64,000 nucleotides of DNA from Clostridia bacterium (GTDB lineage: Bacteria > Bacillota > Clostridia > Oscillospirales > CAG-382): NCBI GenBank assembly GCA_017436675.1, contig JAFSCS010000014.1, positions 1 through 64,000 of the forward strand, given 5' to 3'. Numbering within the stretch: the first letter of the stretch is position 1; each line of letters opens with the position of its first letter. A program made the position numbers and the translations under genes. The notes beneath the pieces were generated by a model. The model was not told the origin of the DNA. It searched no databases and saw only the letters and a program-made list of their open reading frames with translations. Of the stretch, positions 44,414 through 51,825 are shown piece after piece.

Positions 44414-44984
44414 AGACGTCTACTTTGATATAGCATCATCGTCCCCGCTTTTCGATTCGTTTCTCGGGTTGAGCGGTGCACTTTTGTGTGCGAGAACTCT
44501 CCAAAGCGGTGCAGTGCTCTGCGTTTTCGCAACGATACTCGCACTCAGCCTTTCAATACTTTCAAAGCTCGTCTCGAAAAAGCTCAGCGAAACGCTCACC
44601 TTTTGGTCAACGATGCTTTCGGGGGCGGTCGTATCGTTCCCGCTGACATATTTGCTCGGCATCATCCAAAACCCCGAATCCTCCGTTCTTTTCTTGGTTG
44701 TCGGAATAACGGTCGCATATGCGGTCGCAAACAAAGAGCCCTCCGACGATCTGAGATCCGAGATACGTTCGTCGCTCCGCTTTTCGCTTACGTATTCCGT
44801 TTCCGTGATCCCGTTTGCGTTCGCTCGTGAGCTTTTGGCAAACGGAAGCATCCTCGGAGCAAAGCTTTTTGAAGGAATAGCGTTTTTTGAGACCTTCTAC
44901 GGCTCGATTTTCGTGCTTGTGCTCGTTGCGATCGTGTATAAAACGGTAGCAATAATGCTAACGAAAGAAAGGAGATCCGAATGA
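44400..44984 (+). CDS. RnfE-like membrane subunit lacking cluster cysteines
   Basis: 194 residues, six helices. It aligns with RnfE/RsxE: SPLFDSFLGLSGALL matches the first conserved loop, which in RsxE reads LVQLLGLCPLLAV; the ligand Cys is Ser here. The second loop (RsxE VTNCIVVGRAEAF) reads VVGITVAYAVANKEP, so Asn and Cys are both gone. FARELLANGSILG matches RsxE LREIIGNGTLF. The ATG at 44400 has GAGGG 9 nt upstream; an ATG two codons earlier is possible. It overlaps the A subunit by 4 nt. rnfG, normally just before rnfE, is absent. Confidence 0.8.
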   Translation: MKQNKDVYFDIASSSPLFDSFLGLSGALLCARTLQSGAVLCVFATILALSLSILSKLVSKKLSETLTFWSTMLSGAVVSFPLTYLLGIIQNPESSVLFLVVGITVAYAVANKEPSDDLRSEIRSSLRFSLTYSVSVIPFAFARELLANGSILGAKLFEGIAFFETFYGSIFVLVLVAIVYKTVAIMLTKERRSE

Positions 44985-45550
44985 AAGAATATATCTTGAT
45001 ATTTCTGTCCTTGATCTTCGCAGATAATATATTGTTCAAAAAAATGCTCGGACTCGAGTTTGCGTTGGTGCTTAGAAAGGAAAAAGCATTAACACCTATC
45101 TTTTGGGCGTCAAGCGTAGTCCTCACGGCATTGATGTCGGTCGGAGCATGGTATTTCGAAAAAAACAGCTTTGATCAGCTCGTTTGTGCCGCACTTTTCA
45201 TAATAGTGGCAGTCATCTTCGGCGCGATCTTCGACCTCTCGTTTTCCAAAACGAAAGCGTCACGCACCTTCGCGGTCGCACTTTCGATGAATACCGCCAT
45301 CCTCGGACTCGTTTTTTCGATGAGCTCGGTAGACTCTCTTTCCAAAGCACTCGTCATCGGCTTGAGCCACGGCGTTGGCTTGATGCTCTCGAGCGTGTTG
45401 ATGAATTGCATCGAAGAAAACGTAAGGTTCGCGCGACCTCCGAAATTCCTCGGAAAAGCACTTTTGACTCTCGTCTGTGTTGCAATAGTTGCGATGGCGT
45501 TCAGCGCATTCGACGGCTTTGCGCTGAGATACGAAAATATAAACTCATAA
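44981..45550 (+). CDS. RnfA-like membrane subunit lacking cluster cysteines
   Basis: 189 residues, six helices. It is clearly RnfA-related at the C-terminus: RPPKFLGKALLTL and MAFSAFDGF match RsxA APFRGNAIALI and LAFMGFSGL. The first cluster loop, FLGLCPFMGV in RsxA, reads MLGLEFALVL (Cys to Glu). The second, TTNCAVLG, reads SMNTAILG (Cys to Thr). Thus the [2Fe-2S] cluster shared with RnfE cannot form in the known way. AAGGAG precedes the ATG. No rnfB follows; the next gene is capA-like. Confidence 0.82.
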   Translation: MKEYILIFLSLIFADNILFKKMLGLEFALVLRKEKALTPIFWASSVVLTALMSVGAWYFEKNSFDQLVCAALFIIVAVIFGAIFDLSFSKTKASRTFAVALSMNTAILGLVFSMSSVDSLSKALVIGLSHGVGLMLSSVLMNCIEENVRFARPPKFLGKALLTLVCVAIVAMAFSAFDGFALRYENINS

Positions 45551-45565
45551 AAGGTTGATAAAATA

Positions 45566-47050
45566 ATGAAAAAAGTAGTAACCCTGTTGATGACGCTCTT
45601 TGTCGTCGTCGTGTTGACGATAGCAATAGCGTTCGTCGTTAAAAACGAAACACCGGATAACTCATACGGTGACGTGTCTGCACCGATAACGGATGTCAGC
45701 ACCCAAGATACGTCCAATGATGCTAACAGTACTCCCGAAACCTCAGACGAGGCATCGACCGAAAGCTCGGATCGATCCGAGTCTCCGTCCCTTCCGCCCG
45801 AGCAAAGCAAGGATGAAAGCAAAGCGGAAAGCAAAGATGAAAGCAAGGACGAGAGTAAGGACGAGAGTAAGGACGAGAGCAACACGAGCGGAAAAAAGGT
45901 AATCAGCTTCTTGGCTTGTCCCGATAATATAATGCATACCTCAACGCTCCACGATGCGCTCGAAAAATATGCCGAAAAGAACGGGACCTCCGTGAAATAC
46001 AGCGACCTTCATAACCAAGGCTATGATTTCGACTTGATGTATAAAAACGTCGCAAAGCTGATCAAGGAAGCGGATATATCCTTCATAAACGTCGAAACGA
46101 TGATAGGCGGTCAGTCCCAAGCAGTCAGCGGCTCGGCTTCAGTCGGATTTAATGCACCCGCTGCATCGGGAGAAAAGCTCGTTGACCTCGGATTTGATAT
46201 AATGAACCTCGCGCATAACCATATGCTCGATTCGGCAGATTCTACCTATCTCAAATATTGCGATAAATTCTTCAAAAACCTCGGCGTAACACCGATCGGC
46301 TACTATCCGAACGAGGAGGATATCGTTATCTATGAGCACGAGGGCGTAAAAATAGCCTTCTTGACGTATACCGAGCATACTAACGGATATACGAAGCATT
46401 CAAGCGATAAGACCGTCATCCCATATATGAGCTATTCCTTGATGAAGCGCCAAATAAAGCTCGCAAAGGAAAAAGCAGACCTCGTTTTCGTCGTAATGCA
46501 TTGGGGCGACGAGGATAACGAAACGGCAACGGGCCAACAATTCAAGGATAACTATTATTCCAACGAAGACCACGTCGACTTTTTGCTCAGCCAAAACGTT
46601 GACCTCATCCTCGGTATGCACTCGCACGTACTCGAAACTTGTGAGTGGCGAACACGCGCCGACGGAAAACAAACCTTTATAACCTATTCACTCGGAAACT
46701 TTATCTCCGGAATGAACTACGGACGTAACGCACCGGGCGCACTCCTTTCGCTCGATATCGTCAAGGATGGCGACAAGGTGTATATCGAAAACCCGATGCT
46801 CATCCCAACGGTGACACATTTCACCCAAGGCGAAGCAACAACGAGCAGAGATACGGGATACCGCGACTTCCAGATCTACTTCTTGGAGGACTATAGCGAG
46901 GAGCTCGCGAAGGAGCACGGATGTCATAGAAAGGACGATCCGAAATTCTCCGCATCGGATAGGTTTACCTATGAAAATATACTCAAGCGATTTGAAAAAA
47001 CAATACCCGAGGAGTTTTTGCCCGACTATATCGTCGATCTCTTCGGTTGA
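45566..47050 (+). CDS. CapA family membrane-anchored metallophosphatase-like protein
   Basis: 494 residues. One membrane helix (about 4-24), then a low-complexity Ser/Glu/Asp/Lys linker (about 32-110) with repeats of KDES. From about 113 the CapA (PGA_cap) domain follows: INVETMIGG, MNLAHNHMLD, VVMHWGDED and GMHSHVLE give the metal-binding Asn, His and Asp residues. Such proteins face outward and are linked to poly-gamma-glutamate or other capsule-type polymers, but no capB/capC genes are near. The gene starts 15 nt after the Rnf-like cluster and may share its transcript. Confidence 0.88.
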   Translation: MKKVVTLLMTLFVVVVLTIAIAFVVKNETPDNSYGDVSAPITDVSTQDTSNDANSTPETSDEASTESSDRSESPSLPPEQSKDESKAESKDESKDESKDESKDESNTSGKKVISFLACPDNIMHTSTLHDALEKYAEKNGTSVKYSDLHNQGYDFDLMYKNVAKLIKEADISFINVETMIGGQSQAVSGSASVGFNAPAASGEKLVDLGFDIMNLAHNHMLDSADSTYLKYCDKFFKNLGVTPIGYYPNEEDIVIYEHEGVKIAFLTYTEHTNGYTKHSSDKTVIPYMSYSLMKRQIKLAKEKADLVFVVMHWGDEDNETATGQQFKDNYYSNEDHVDFLLSQNVDLILGMHSHVLETCEWRTRADGKQTFITYSLGNFISGMNYGRNAPGALLSLDIVKDGDKVYIENPMLIPTVTHFTQGEATTSRDTGYRDFQIYFLEDYSEELAKEHGCHRKDDPKFSASDRFTYENILKRFEKTIPEEFLPDYIVDLFG

Positions 47051-47082
47051 TGTGAGCATCGTATTTTTGTTTCGTGTCGCAG

Positions 47083-47110
47083 TCGGGACGGCACAGCTGT
47101 CCCGATTTTT
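47083..47110 (+). terminator. intrinsic terminator
   Basis: TCGGGAC (47083-47089) pairs with GTCCCGA (47099-47105), then TTTTT. It separates the Rnf-like/CapA unit from rlmD. Confidence 0.85.
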
Positions 47111-47130
47111 GTTTTAAATAAAGGAAATAT

Positions 47131-48489
47131 ATGAAAAAAATACTTTTAGATGAATTAATAACGATAAACGATATAAATTCCGACGGCGTAGGCGTCGGAA
47201 AGCGTGAGTGCGGAAAAACAATATTTGTTAAAGGTGCCGTCGTCGGCGATGTAGTAGAGGTTGGTATAATAAAGGAATCGAAAAACTATGACGTCGCGAC
47301 AGTGGAGAATATCGTCACCCCGTCCGAGTGGCGAGTGGATTGCGATTGCCCCGCATTTAACCGTTGCGGCGGCTGTGTCTACCGTAATATCAGCTATGAA
47401 AAGGAGCTCGAGCTGAAATATAATATCGTGAAAAACGCATTGAAGCGTATCGGAAAAACAAACGCACAGCTCGAGGGGATAACGAGTGACAGCGAGTTTG
47501 ACTATCGTAATAAGGTGCAGTACCCCATATCCACCAATAAAAACGAAGAACTCGTCTTCGGCTATTATGCAAACCATACCCACGAGGTCGTCCCGCATAC
47601 GAGCTGTAAGCTCCAAAGCGACGATTTTTCAAGAGCAGCATCTGCGTTCATCGAAAAAGCAAAGGAATTGGGTATGACCGCGTATGACGAAAAAACGGGA
47701 AAAGGACTTCTAAGGCACCTCGTTATGAGACGAACACACGATGGGAAAATGTCGTTTATGGTGGTCGTGAACGCCAAAAAGCTCGAAAATTGGAACGTTT
47801 TGCTCGACGCAGTAAGAAATAGCGGAGTGGATGTCGTGTCGTTTTCCGTCAACAGTAATATGAAAAATACCAACGTCATAGTGGGCGAGCGCGCCGAGGT
47901 GATGTGGGGAGAATGCGGTATCGTTGAAGAATTGTGCGGAAAAAGGTTCAGTATCTCGCCAATGTCTTTCTATCAGGTCAATCGAAAAATGACCGAAAAG
48001 CTCTATAATAAAGTAAAAGAGTATGCAAAGCTCGAAAAGGGAGAAACACTCCTCGACCTCTATTGCGGTATCGGAACGATAGGACTCTGTGTCGCAAATA
48101 ACGATAATACCCTCGTCGGAGTCGAAATAATTCCCGATGCAGTGAAAAACGCAGAGTATAACGCGGCACTCAACGGCAGAAACGAAGAGAATACAGTCTT
48201 TGTCTGCGGTGATGCATCAGTTGGTGTAAATACAGTAACGAAGAAATTCGGAAAATGTGACGTCATCATCGTCGATCCGCCAAGAAAAGGGCTCAGCGAG
48301 GAGGTCATCAACGAAACGCTCCGCGCACAGCCAAAGCGCATCGTCTATGTCTCGTGTAACCCGGCAACACTCGCAAGAGACGTCGAAATATACGAAAAAA
48401 ACGGCTATATCTGTGAATCAGCCTCCGCCTTCGACCTTTTCCCCCGAACAGGACACGTTGAAACTATTGTTTGTCTCAACAAACAATAG
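47131..48489 (+). CDS. rlmD: 23S rRNA (uracil-5-)-methyltransferase, RlmD/TrmA family
   Basis: 452 residues. N-terminal TRAM domain (about 5-62), an iron-sulfur cysteine set (CDCPAFNRCGGC), then the SAM domain with LLDLYCGIGTIGL, DPPRKGL and the nucleophile Cys in YVSCNPATLARD. Firmicutes often carry two paralogues (RlmCD types), so the exact uridine is open. The last 33 nt of the gene form one arm and part of the other of an 18-bp hairpin that opens hairpin array copy 1; the stop codon lies inside that hairpin. Confidence 0.93.
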   Translation: MKKILLDELITINDINSDGVGVGKRECGKTIFVKGAVVGDVVEVGIIKESKNYDVATVENIVTPSEWRVDCDCPAFNRCGGCVYRNISYEKELELKYNIVKNALKRIGKTNAQLEGITSDSEFDYRNKVQYPISTNKNEELVFGYYANHTHEVVPHTSCKLQSDDFSRAASAFIEKAKELGMTAYDEKTGKGLLRHLVMRRTHDGKMSFMVVVNAKKLENWNVLLDAVRNSGVDVVSFSVNSNMKNTNVIVGERAEVMWGECGIVEELCGKRFSISPMSFYQVNRKMTEKLYNKVKEYAKLEKGETLLDLYCGIGTIGLCVANNDNTLVGVEIIPDAVKNAEYNAALNGRNEENTVFVCGDASVGVNTVTKKFGKCDVIIVDPPRKGLSEEVINETLRAQPKRIVYVSCNPATLARDVEIYEKNGYICESASAFDLFPRTGHVETIVCLNKQ

Positions 48490-48674
48490 TTTCAACAACT
48501 AAGTTTGCCCTTGCGGGCAAGTGAAGTTGCCTTCGGCAGTGAAGTTCACTGCGTGAGTGAAGTTTCGCCTGACGGCGAAGTGGGGCAAACTTAACTTCAC
48601 TTTGCGACGAAGGAACAAAACTTCACTACGAACGAAGTGAGTAACTTCACTTTTGCGAAGCAAAAACTTCACCA
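48457..48674 (+). repeat. GTGAAGTT/AACTTCAC hairpin array, copy 1
   Basis: It opens with an 18-bp perfect hairpin (48457-48474/48479-48496, loop CTCA). Then comes AACTAAG, and small hairpins TTGCCCTTGCGGGCAA, TTGCCTTCGGCA, TTCACTGCGTGAGTGAA and TTTCGCCTGACGGCGAA separated by GTGAAG. After GTGGGGCAAACTTAACTTCACT the polarity flips to AACTTCACT-separated spacers, the last being TTTGCGAAGCAAA. It ends 22 nt before the four-helix-bundle gene, so it also serves as that gene's leader. Confidence 0.88.
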
Positions 48675-48696
48675 AACACCAAAAAGGAGAAAACCT

Positions 48697-49050
48697 ATGA
48701 AAGATTCCGAATTGCGCACAAGAGCAAAAGCTCTTGCCTTACATATAATCACCGTCTGCGATGAGGTAGATACTCGTAAGGGCAGAGGTGTACTTGTCAA
48801 TCAAATAGTTAGGAGCGCCACTTCCATCGGTGCAAACATTCACGAAGCAAACTATGCAGCAAGCAAAGCCGATTTTATAAACAAGCTCCATATCGCACTC
48901 AAAGAATGTGGCGAGACGGAATATTGGATTGAAATGCTCGTTGGTTCAAATGCGATAAGCGAACAAACTGCAAAAGACCTTTTGCAGGAGTGTGGTGTCA
49001 TTCGCCGTATGCTTGTGAAATCTATAACCACAGCAAAAGAAAATCAATAA
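48697..49050 (+). CDS. four-helix-bundle protein (S23/Avd-like family)
   Basis: 117 residues, four amphipathic helices. The core ALHIITVCDEV, GVLVNQIVRSATSIGANIHEA and FINKLHIALKECGETEYWIEML is the signature of the 23S rRNA intervening-sequence / Avd family. Such proteins form barrel pentamers with a basic surface that bind nucleic acid; in diversity-generating retroelements Avd partners a reverse transcriptase, but none is here. AAGGAG lies 8 nt before the ATG. The next gene begins 10 nt after its stop, so the two are an operon. AT-richer than the flanking chromosome. Confidence 0.9.
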   Translation: MKDSELRTRAKALALHIITVCDEVDTRKGRGVLVNQIVRSATSIGANIHEANYAASKADFINKLHIALKECGETEYWIEMLVGSNAISEQTAKDLLQECGVIRRMLVKSITTAKENQ

Positions 49051-49060
49051 GGAGAATAAA

Positions 49061-49960
49061 ATGAATCATAATTTTTCTATCAATCTGAAAAGACTCAGAG
49101 AGAATAATGGATTTACCCAAGAAACATTTGCTCAAGCCACGGGTTTAAAAAGAAACACAATTGCTTGCTACGAAACTGAGAGAAGAGAATGCGATTTTGA
49201 CACACTTCTTCTTTTTGCTAAAGTTTTAAATTGTTCGACTGATGATTTGTTAAAAGCACCCGAAGCAACCGATAAAATACTTACAATGGAAACAGCTTCT
49301 GCCACGAATATCAAAGGTGTAATTTATATTTTGACAAATCCATCTTTCAAAGAATATGTAAAAATTGGATATGCTGATGATGTTGAAAGACGTTTGCAAG
49401 AACTCAACCGAAGCGAGTGTGTCCCTTTCTCTTTCCGCATATATGCTACGTATGCCGTAACTTCAAGATTATCTGATAAGAATGTACATTCAATCATTGA
49501 CAGATTAAACCCCGATTTGCGCACTGTAGAAAATGTAAACGGAAAAAAGCGCGAACGCGAATTTTACGCTATGGAGCCAGAAAAAGCGTACAAAATTCTT
49601 GAAGCTATTGCAGAAATGCACGGATTTACCGACAGACTAAGGCTTTGGTGTCCTACAAGCGCAGAGCAAGTAGAGGAACGAGAAGCTCAAGATATTGAAA
49701 AGGAAAGCAGAACACGCTCTAATAATTTTACATTTTCAGAATGGCAGATTCCTGTTGGAGCAATTTTACAATATCGCCTTGATCCCTCCGTAACCTGTGA
49801 GGTTGTTGACGAAAGAAAAGTAAAGTTTAACGGCGAGACAATGTATTTAACTGGTGTTGCAAAAAAATGTCTTGGAAAAGATAACGGTGTTTGTGGTCCT
49901 GACTACTTCACATACAAGGGCGCAAAACTTTGGGATATCGATGGAAGAATTGGTAATTGA
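49061..49960 (+). CDS. XRE helix-turn-helix / GIY-YIG fusion protein
   Basis: 299 residues in three parts. Residues about 5-65 form an XRE-type helix-turn-helix (NGFTQETFAQATGLKRNTIACYE). Residues about 85-180 resemble a T5orf172/GIY-YIG nuclease: GVIYILTNPSF, then VKIGYADDVERRLQEL with the catalytic Arg. Residues about 225-295 (IPVGAILQYRLD, VKFNGETMYLTGVAKKCLG, GPDYFTYKGAKLWDI) resemble a RAMA/DUF4357-type DNA-reader domain. A self-regulated nuclease of a defence or mobile-element system is plausible. AGGAG overlaps the upstream stop. Base composition is AT-rich, suggesting transfer. Confidence 0.82.
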   Translation: MNHNFSINLKRLRENNGFTQETFAQATGLKRNTIACYETERRECDFDTLLLFAKVLNCSTDDLLKAPEATDKILTMETASATNIKGVIYILTNPSFKEYVKIGYADDVERRLQELNRSECVPFSFRIYATYAVTSRLSDKNVHSIIDRLNPDLRTVENVNGKKREREFYAMEPEKAYKILEAIAEMHGFTDRLRLWCPTSAEQVEEREAQDIEKESRTRSNNFTFSEWQIPVGAILQYRLDPSVTCEVVDERKVKFNGETMYLTGVAKKCLGKDNGVCGPDYFTYKGAKLWDIDGRIGN

Positions 49961-50007
49961 TATGTTTCCTATTACTAGCTAAAAACAATAATATTCCGTG
50001 TTTTTAG

Positions 50008-50075
50008 GGGACAAATGTTACTTTCGAGCGAAACTTGAAAGTTCGTTTTACAGCAGTTTAGTATAACATATCGAA
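50008..50075 (+). repeat. 68-bp cassette 5' element, copy A
   Basis: Begins GGGACAAATGT and ends CATATCGAA. It matches 51284-51351 at 55 of 68 positions with no gaps; GAAAGTTC and TTTTACAGCAGT are exact. It stands 26 nt before the start of the membrane-protein gene. Confidence 0.8.
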
Positions 50076-50101
50076 GTTCCTATAAAGGAGGAGTAAGGCC
50101 T

Positions 50102-51046
50102 ATGACAAGTACCAAAAGAATTTTATTTGTTGTTTTCATACTGATATTTTTCACTGGGATTGCTATCGGTTTGATAGGTAGATCAATATGCACACGAGAT
50201 AACGAAAACTATCAAAATGTGCAGGTAGAACTGTTTGCTCCGGACGAAATTGCTACTGTTTTACATGATGAAGATCTACATCAAATTTATGTATGCTATA
50301 ATGATGCCTCCTATGTAAATGTCTATTCTGAAGAAGGCCGATTTCTTTGGGCGGTATCGACACCTTATTTAAGAAATGTGTACTTTGAGCTTTCCAATAA
50401 TCAACTCATTGTATATAATTCTGCTGATGCTTACATTTATGATTCATCAAACGGAACTTTTGTTGAAAAGAAAAAATCAGATGATATTGATTTGAGTTAC
50501 GATTGGGAAAACGAATATACGGACGATTTCCAAAACGGCGAATTTTATTTTGATACATATCAAGTCTACAAGGCGCAAGAAGATGGATCACTGACTACAG
50601 TCGTTGCACGTCCGTGGTGGTACTGGGTATTTAATTTTGGTGTTTGCTGGTGTGTATCGTTTGTCGGTGCTATTGGAATGGGAACTATCATTTTTCTTGA
50701 AAAACGGAAAGAGTATCGAAAAACGCAGAAAGCTATACACCCTTCAAAGCATTCAATCGCAATAGAAAATCGCAAAGCAAGGTTTATTCTGAAATACTTT
50801 CGGATTACCTCGATCATTCATGTGGTTTATGCCGTTTTAAATATTGTTTTTGGAATTTTGATGGATGGCATTCTTTGCATAGGCATTTTGCCGCTTGCAA
50901 TTCATTTTATTATATCCAGCATCGTGCTTGATCATATTCGTCTCACAAAGGACGAACAAACGATAATCGATTATTGGGAGGTTTTTGAAATAAGTACTTT
51001 TATAATCGCATTCTTGTCTGTTATCGTCGCAGCAATGCTGGCATAA
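50102..51046 (+). CDS. membrane protein with outside sensor-like domain
   Basis: 314 residues. One helix at about 7-27, an extracytoplasmic domain (about 35-172) with short repeated strand patterns (IYVCYNDASYVNVYSEEGRFLWAV, LIVYNSADAYIYDSSNG) that resemble two or three beta-propeller blades. A helix follows at about 178-200, then a basic cytoplasmic loop and three C-terminal helices (about 240-312). I do not recognise a family. GGAGG precedes the ATG. It is bracketed by the 68-bp element and the 13-bp AAATATACCTTTT motif and is AT-rich, so it looks like a transferred cassette gene. Confidence 0.75.
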   Translation: MTSTKRILFVVFILIFFTGIAIGLIGRSICTRDNENYQNVQVELFAPDEIATVLHDEDLHQIYVCYNDASYVNVYSEEGRFLWAVSTPYLRNVYFELSNNQLIVYNSADAYIYDSSNGTFVEKKKSDDIDLSYDWENEYTDDFQNGEFYFDTYQVYKAQEDGSLTTVVARPWWYWVFNFGVCWCVSFVGAIGMGTIIFLEKRKEYRKTQKAIHPSKHSIAIENRKARFILKYFRITSIIHVVYAVLNIVFGILMDGILCIGILPLAIHFIISSIVLDHIRLTKDEQTIIDYWEVFEISTFIIAFLSVIVAAMLA

Positions 51047-51058
51047 AATATACCTTTT
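51046..51058 (+). repeat. 13-bp cassette 3' motif, copy A
   Basis: AAATATACCTTTT begins at the last base of the membrane-protein stop codon. The identical 13-mer stands 5 nt after the stop of the next island gene (51708-51720). Confidence 0.65.
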
Positions 51059-51277
51059 CGTCGAGACTGTCGTGTGTCTCACACGACGACTCGACAACTA
51101 AGTTTGCCCTTGCGGGCAAGTGAAGTTGCCTTCGGCAGTGAAGTTCACTGTGTGAGTGAAGTTTCGCCTGACGGCGAAGTGGGGCGAACTTAACTTCACT
51201 TTGCGACGAAGGAACAAAACTTCACTGTGAGCGAAGCGAACAACTTCACTACGAGCGAGAGCGAGTAACTTCACCAA
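51059..51277 (+). repeat. GTGAAGTT/AACTTCAC hairpin array, copy 2
   Basis: It opens with an imperfect hairpin (GTCGAG...GTCGTGTG/CACACGAC..CTCGAC, about 51060-51085), then AACTAAGTTTGCCC and the same order of elements as copy 1, nearly identical over about 125 bp. Later AACTTCACT-separated spacers differ: GTGAGCGAAGCGAAC and ACGAGCGAGAGCGAGT. It ends 6 nt before the second 68-bp element. Together with 51278-51361 it fills the 315-nt gap between the genes. Confidence 0.88.
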
Positions 51278-51283
51278 AAGTCA

Positions 51284-51351
51284 GGGACAAATGTGAGTTT
51301 TGAACAAAGCTCGAAAGTTCATTTTACAGCAGTAATGGTTAACATATCGAA
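51284..51351 (+). repeat. 68-bp cassette 5' element, copy B
   Basis: 81 percent identical to 50008-50075 without gaps. It directly follows array copy 2 and ends 10 nt before the next start, where its final CGAA runs into the AAAGGAG ribosome site. Confidence 0.8.
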
Positions 51352-51361
51352 AGGAGATAAA

Positions 51362-51703
51362 ATGATTTTATATCGACCCGTAGGAGAGAAAGAAAAGGAG
51401 TTAATCGAAGAAAGCGGTTACACAAAATTTCCACCTAGACTTGATTGGCAACCAATTTTTTATCCCGTTTTGAATCAACGCTATGCCGAAGAAATAGCAA
51501 AAAAATGGAACACGAAAGATTCTGACTCGGGCTACAAGGGATATGTAACTCGATTTGAAGTTGATGATGATTATATTTCTGCATATGAGACGCAAACCGT
51601 TGGAGCCTCTTATCATCAAGAACTTTGGATACCTGCAGAAGAGCTTGAAAATTTCAACAGTCATATTATCGGGAAAATTGAAATAGTCAAGATTCTTTTG
51701 TAA
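51362..51703 (+). CDS. small conserved protein of the 'ADP-ribosylation/crystallin J1' annotation group
   Basis: 113 residues, soluble. YRPVGEKEKELI, FPPRLDWQPIFYPVLN, VTRFEVDDDY, and QTVGASYHQELWIPAEELENFN are the conserved stretches of a family that databases label ADP-ribosylation/crystallin J1. That label is old and no activity is shown to my knowledge. The AAAGGAG 6 nt upstream sets the start. The gene lies between copy B of the 68-bp element and copy B of the 13-bp motif, the same layout as the membrane-protein cassette. Confidence 0.82.
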   Translation: MILYRPVGEKEKELIEESGYTKFPPRLDWQPIFYPVLNQRYAEEIAKKWNTKDSDSGYKGYVTRFEVDDDYISAYETQTVGASYHQELWIPAEELENFNSHIIGKIEIVKILL

Positions 51704-51707
51704 CTCC

Positions 51708-51720
51708 AAATATACCTTTT
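51708..51720 (+). repeat. 13-bp cassette 3' motif, copy B
   Basis: AAATATACCTTTT, identical to 51046-51058. It marks the right edge of the accessory island; typical chromosomal composition resumes beyond it. Confidence 0.65.
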
Positions 51721-51825
51721 GACCTTATGCCCCACATTGGAAGCGTCGTTTATCTGACGCGCTCAGCCAAAGCGACGTGATATAGAACGCCGTTGATTCC
51801 GCGTTAGCGGACAAAGGAGATTATT

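Noticed and set aside
42118-45550. rnfB and rnfG lost through assembly gap or frameshift
   Set aside because: The four genes overlap or abut by a few bases with intact frames, leaving no room for missing genes between them.
48637-48696. Longer form of the four-helix-bundle gene
   Set aside because: The extra codons are part of the hairpin array; AAGGAG stands before the ATG at 48697.
48697-49050. Diversity-generating retroelement based on the Avd-like four-helix protein
   Set aside because: No reverse transcriptase and no template/variable repeat pair were found in the window.
48493-51277. GTGAAGTT arrays as CRISPR
   Set aside because: The repeated unit is only 8-9 nt, it changes orientation mid-array, the spacers are palindromes conserved between loci, and no cas gene is present.
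48457-51720. Classical integron cassette array
   Set aside because: No tyrosine integrase in the window, and the arrays do not show the attC core-site consensus; only the cassette-like layout is similar.
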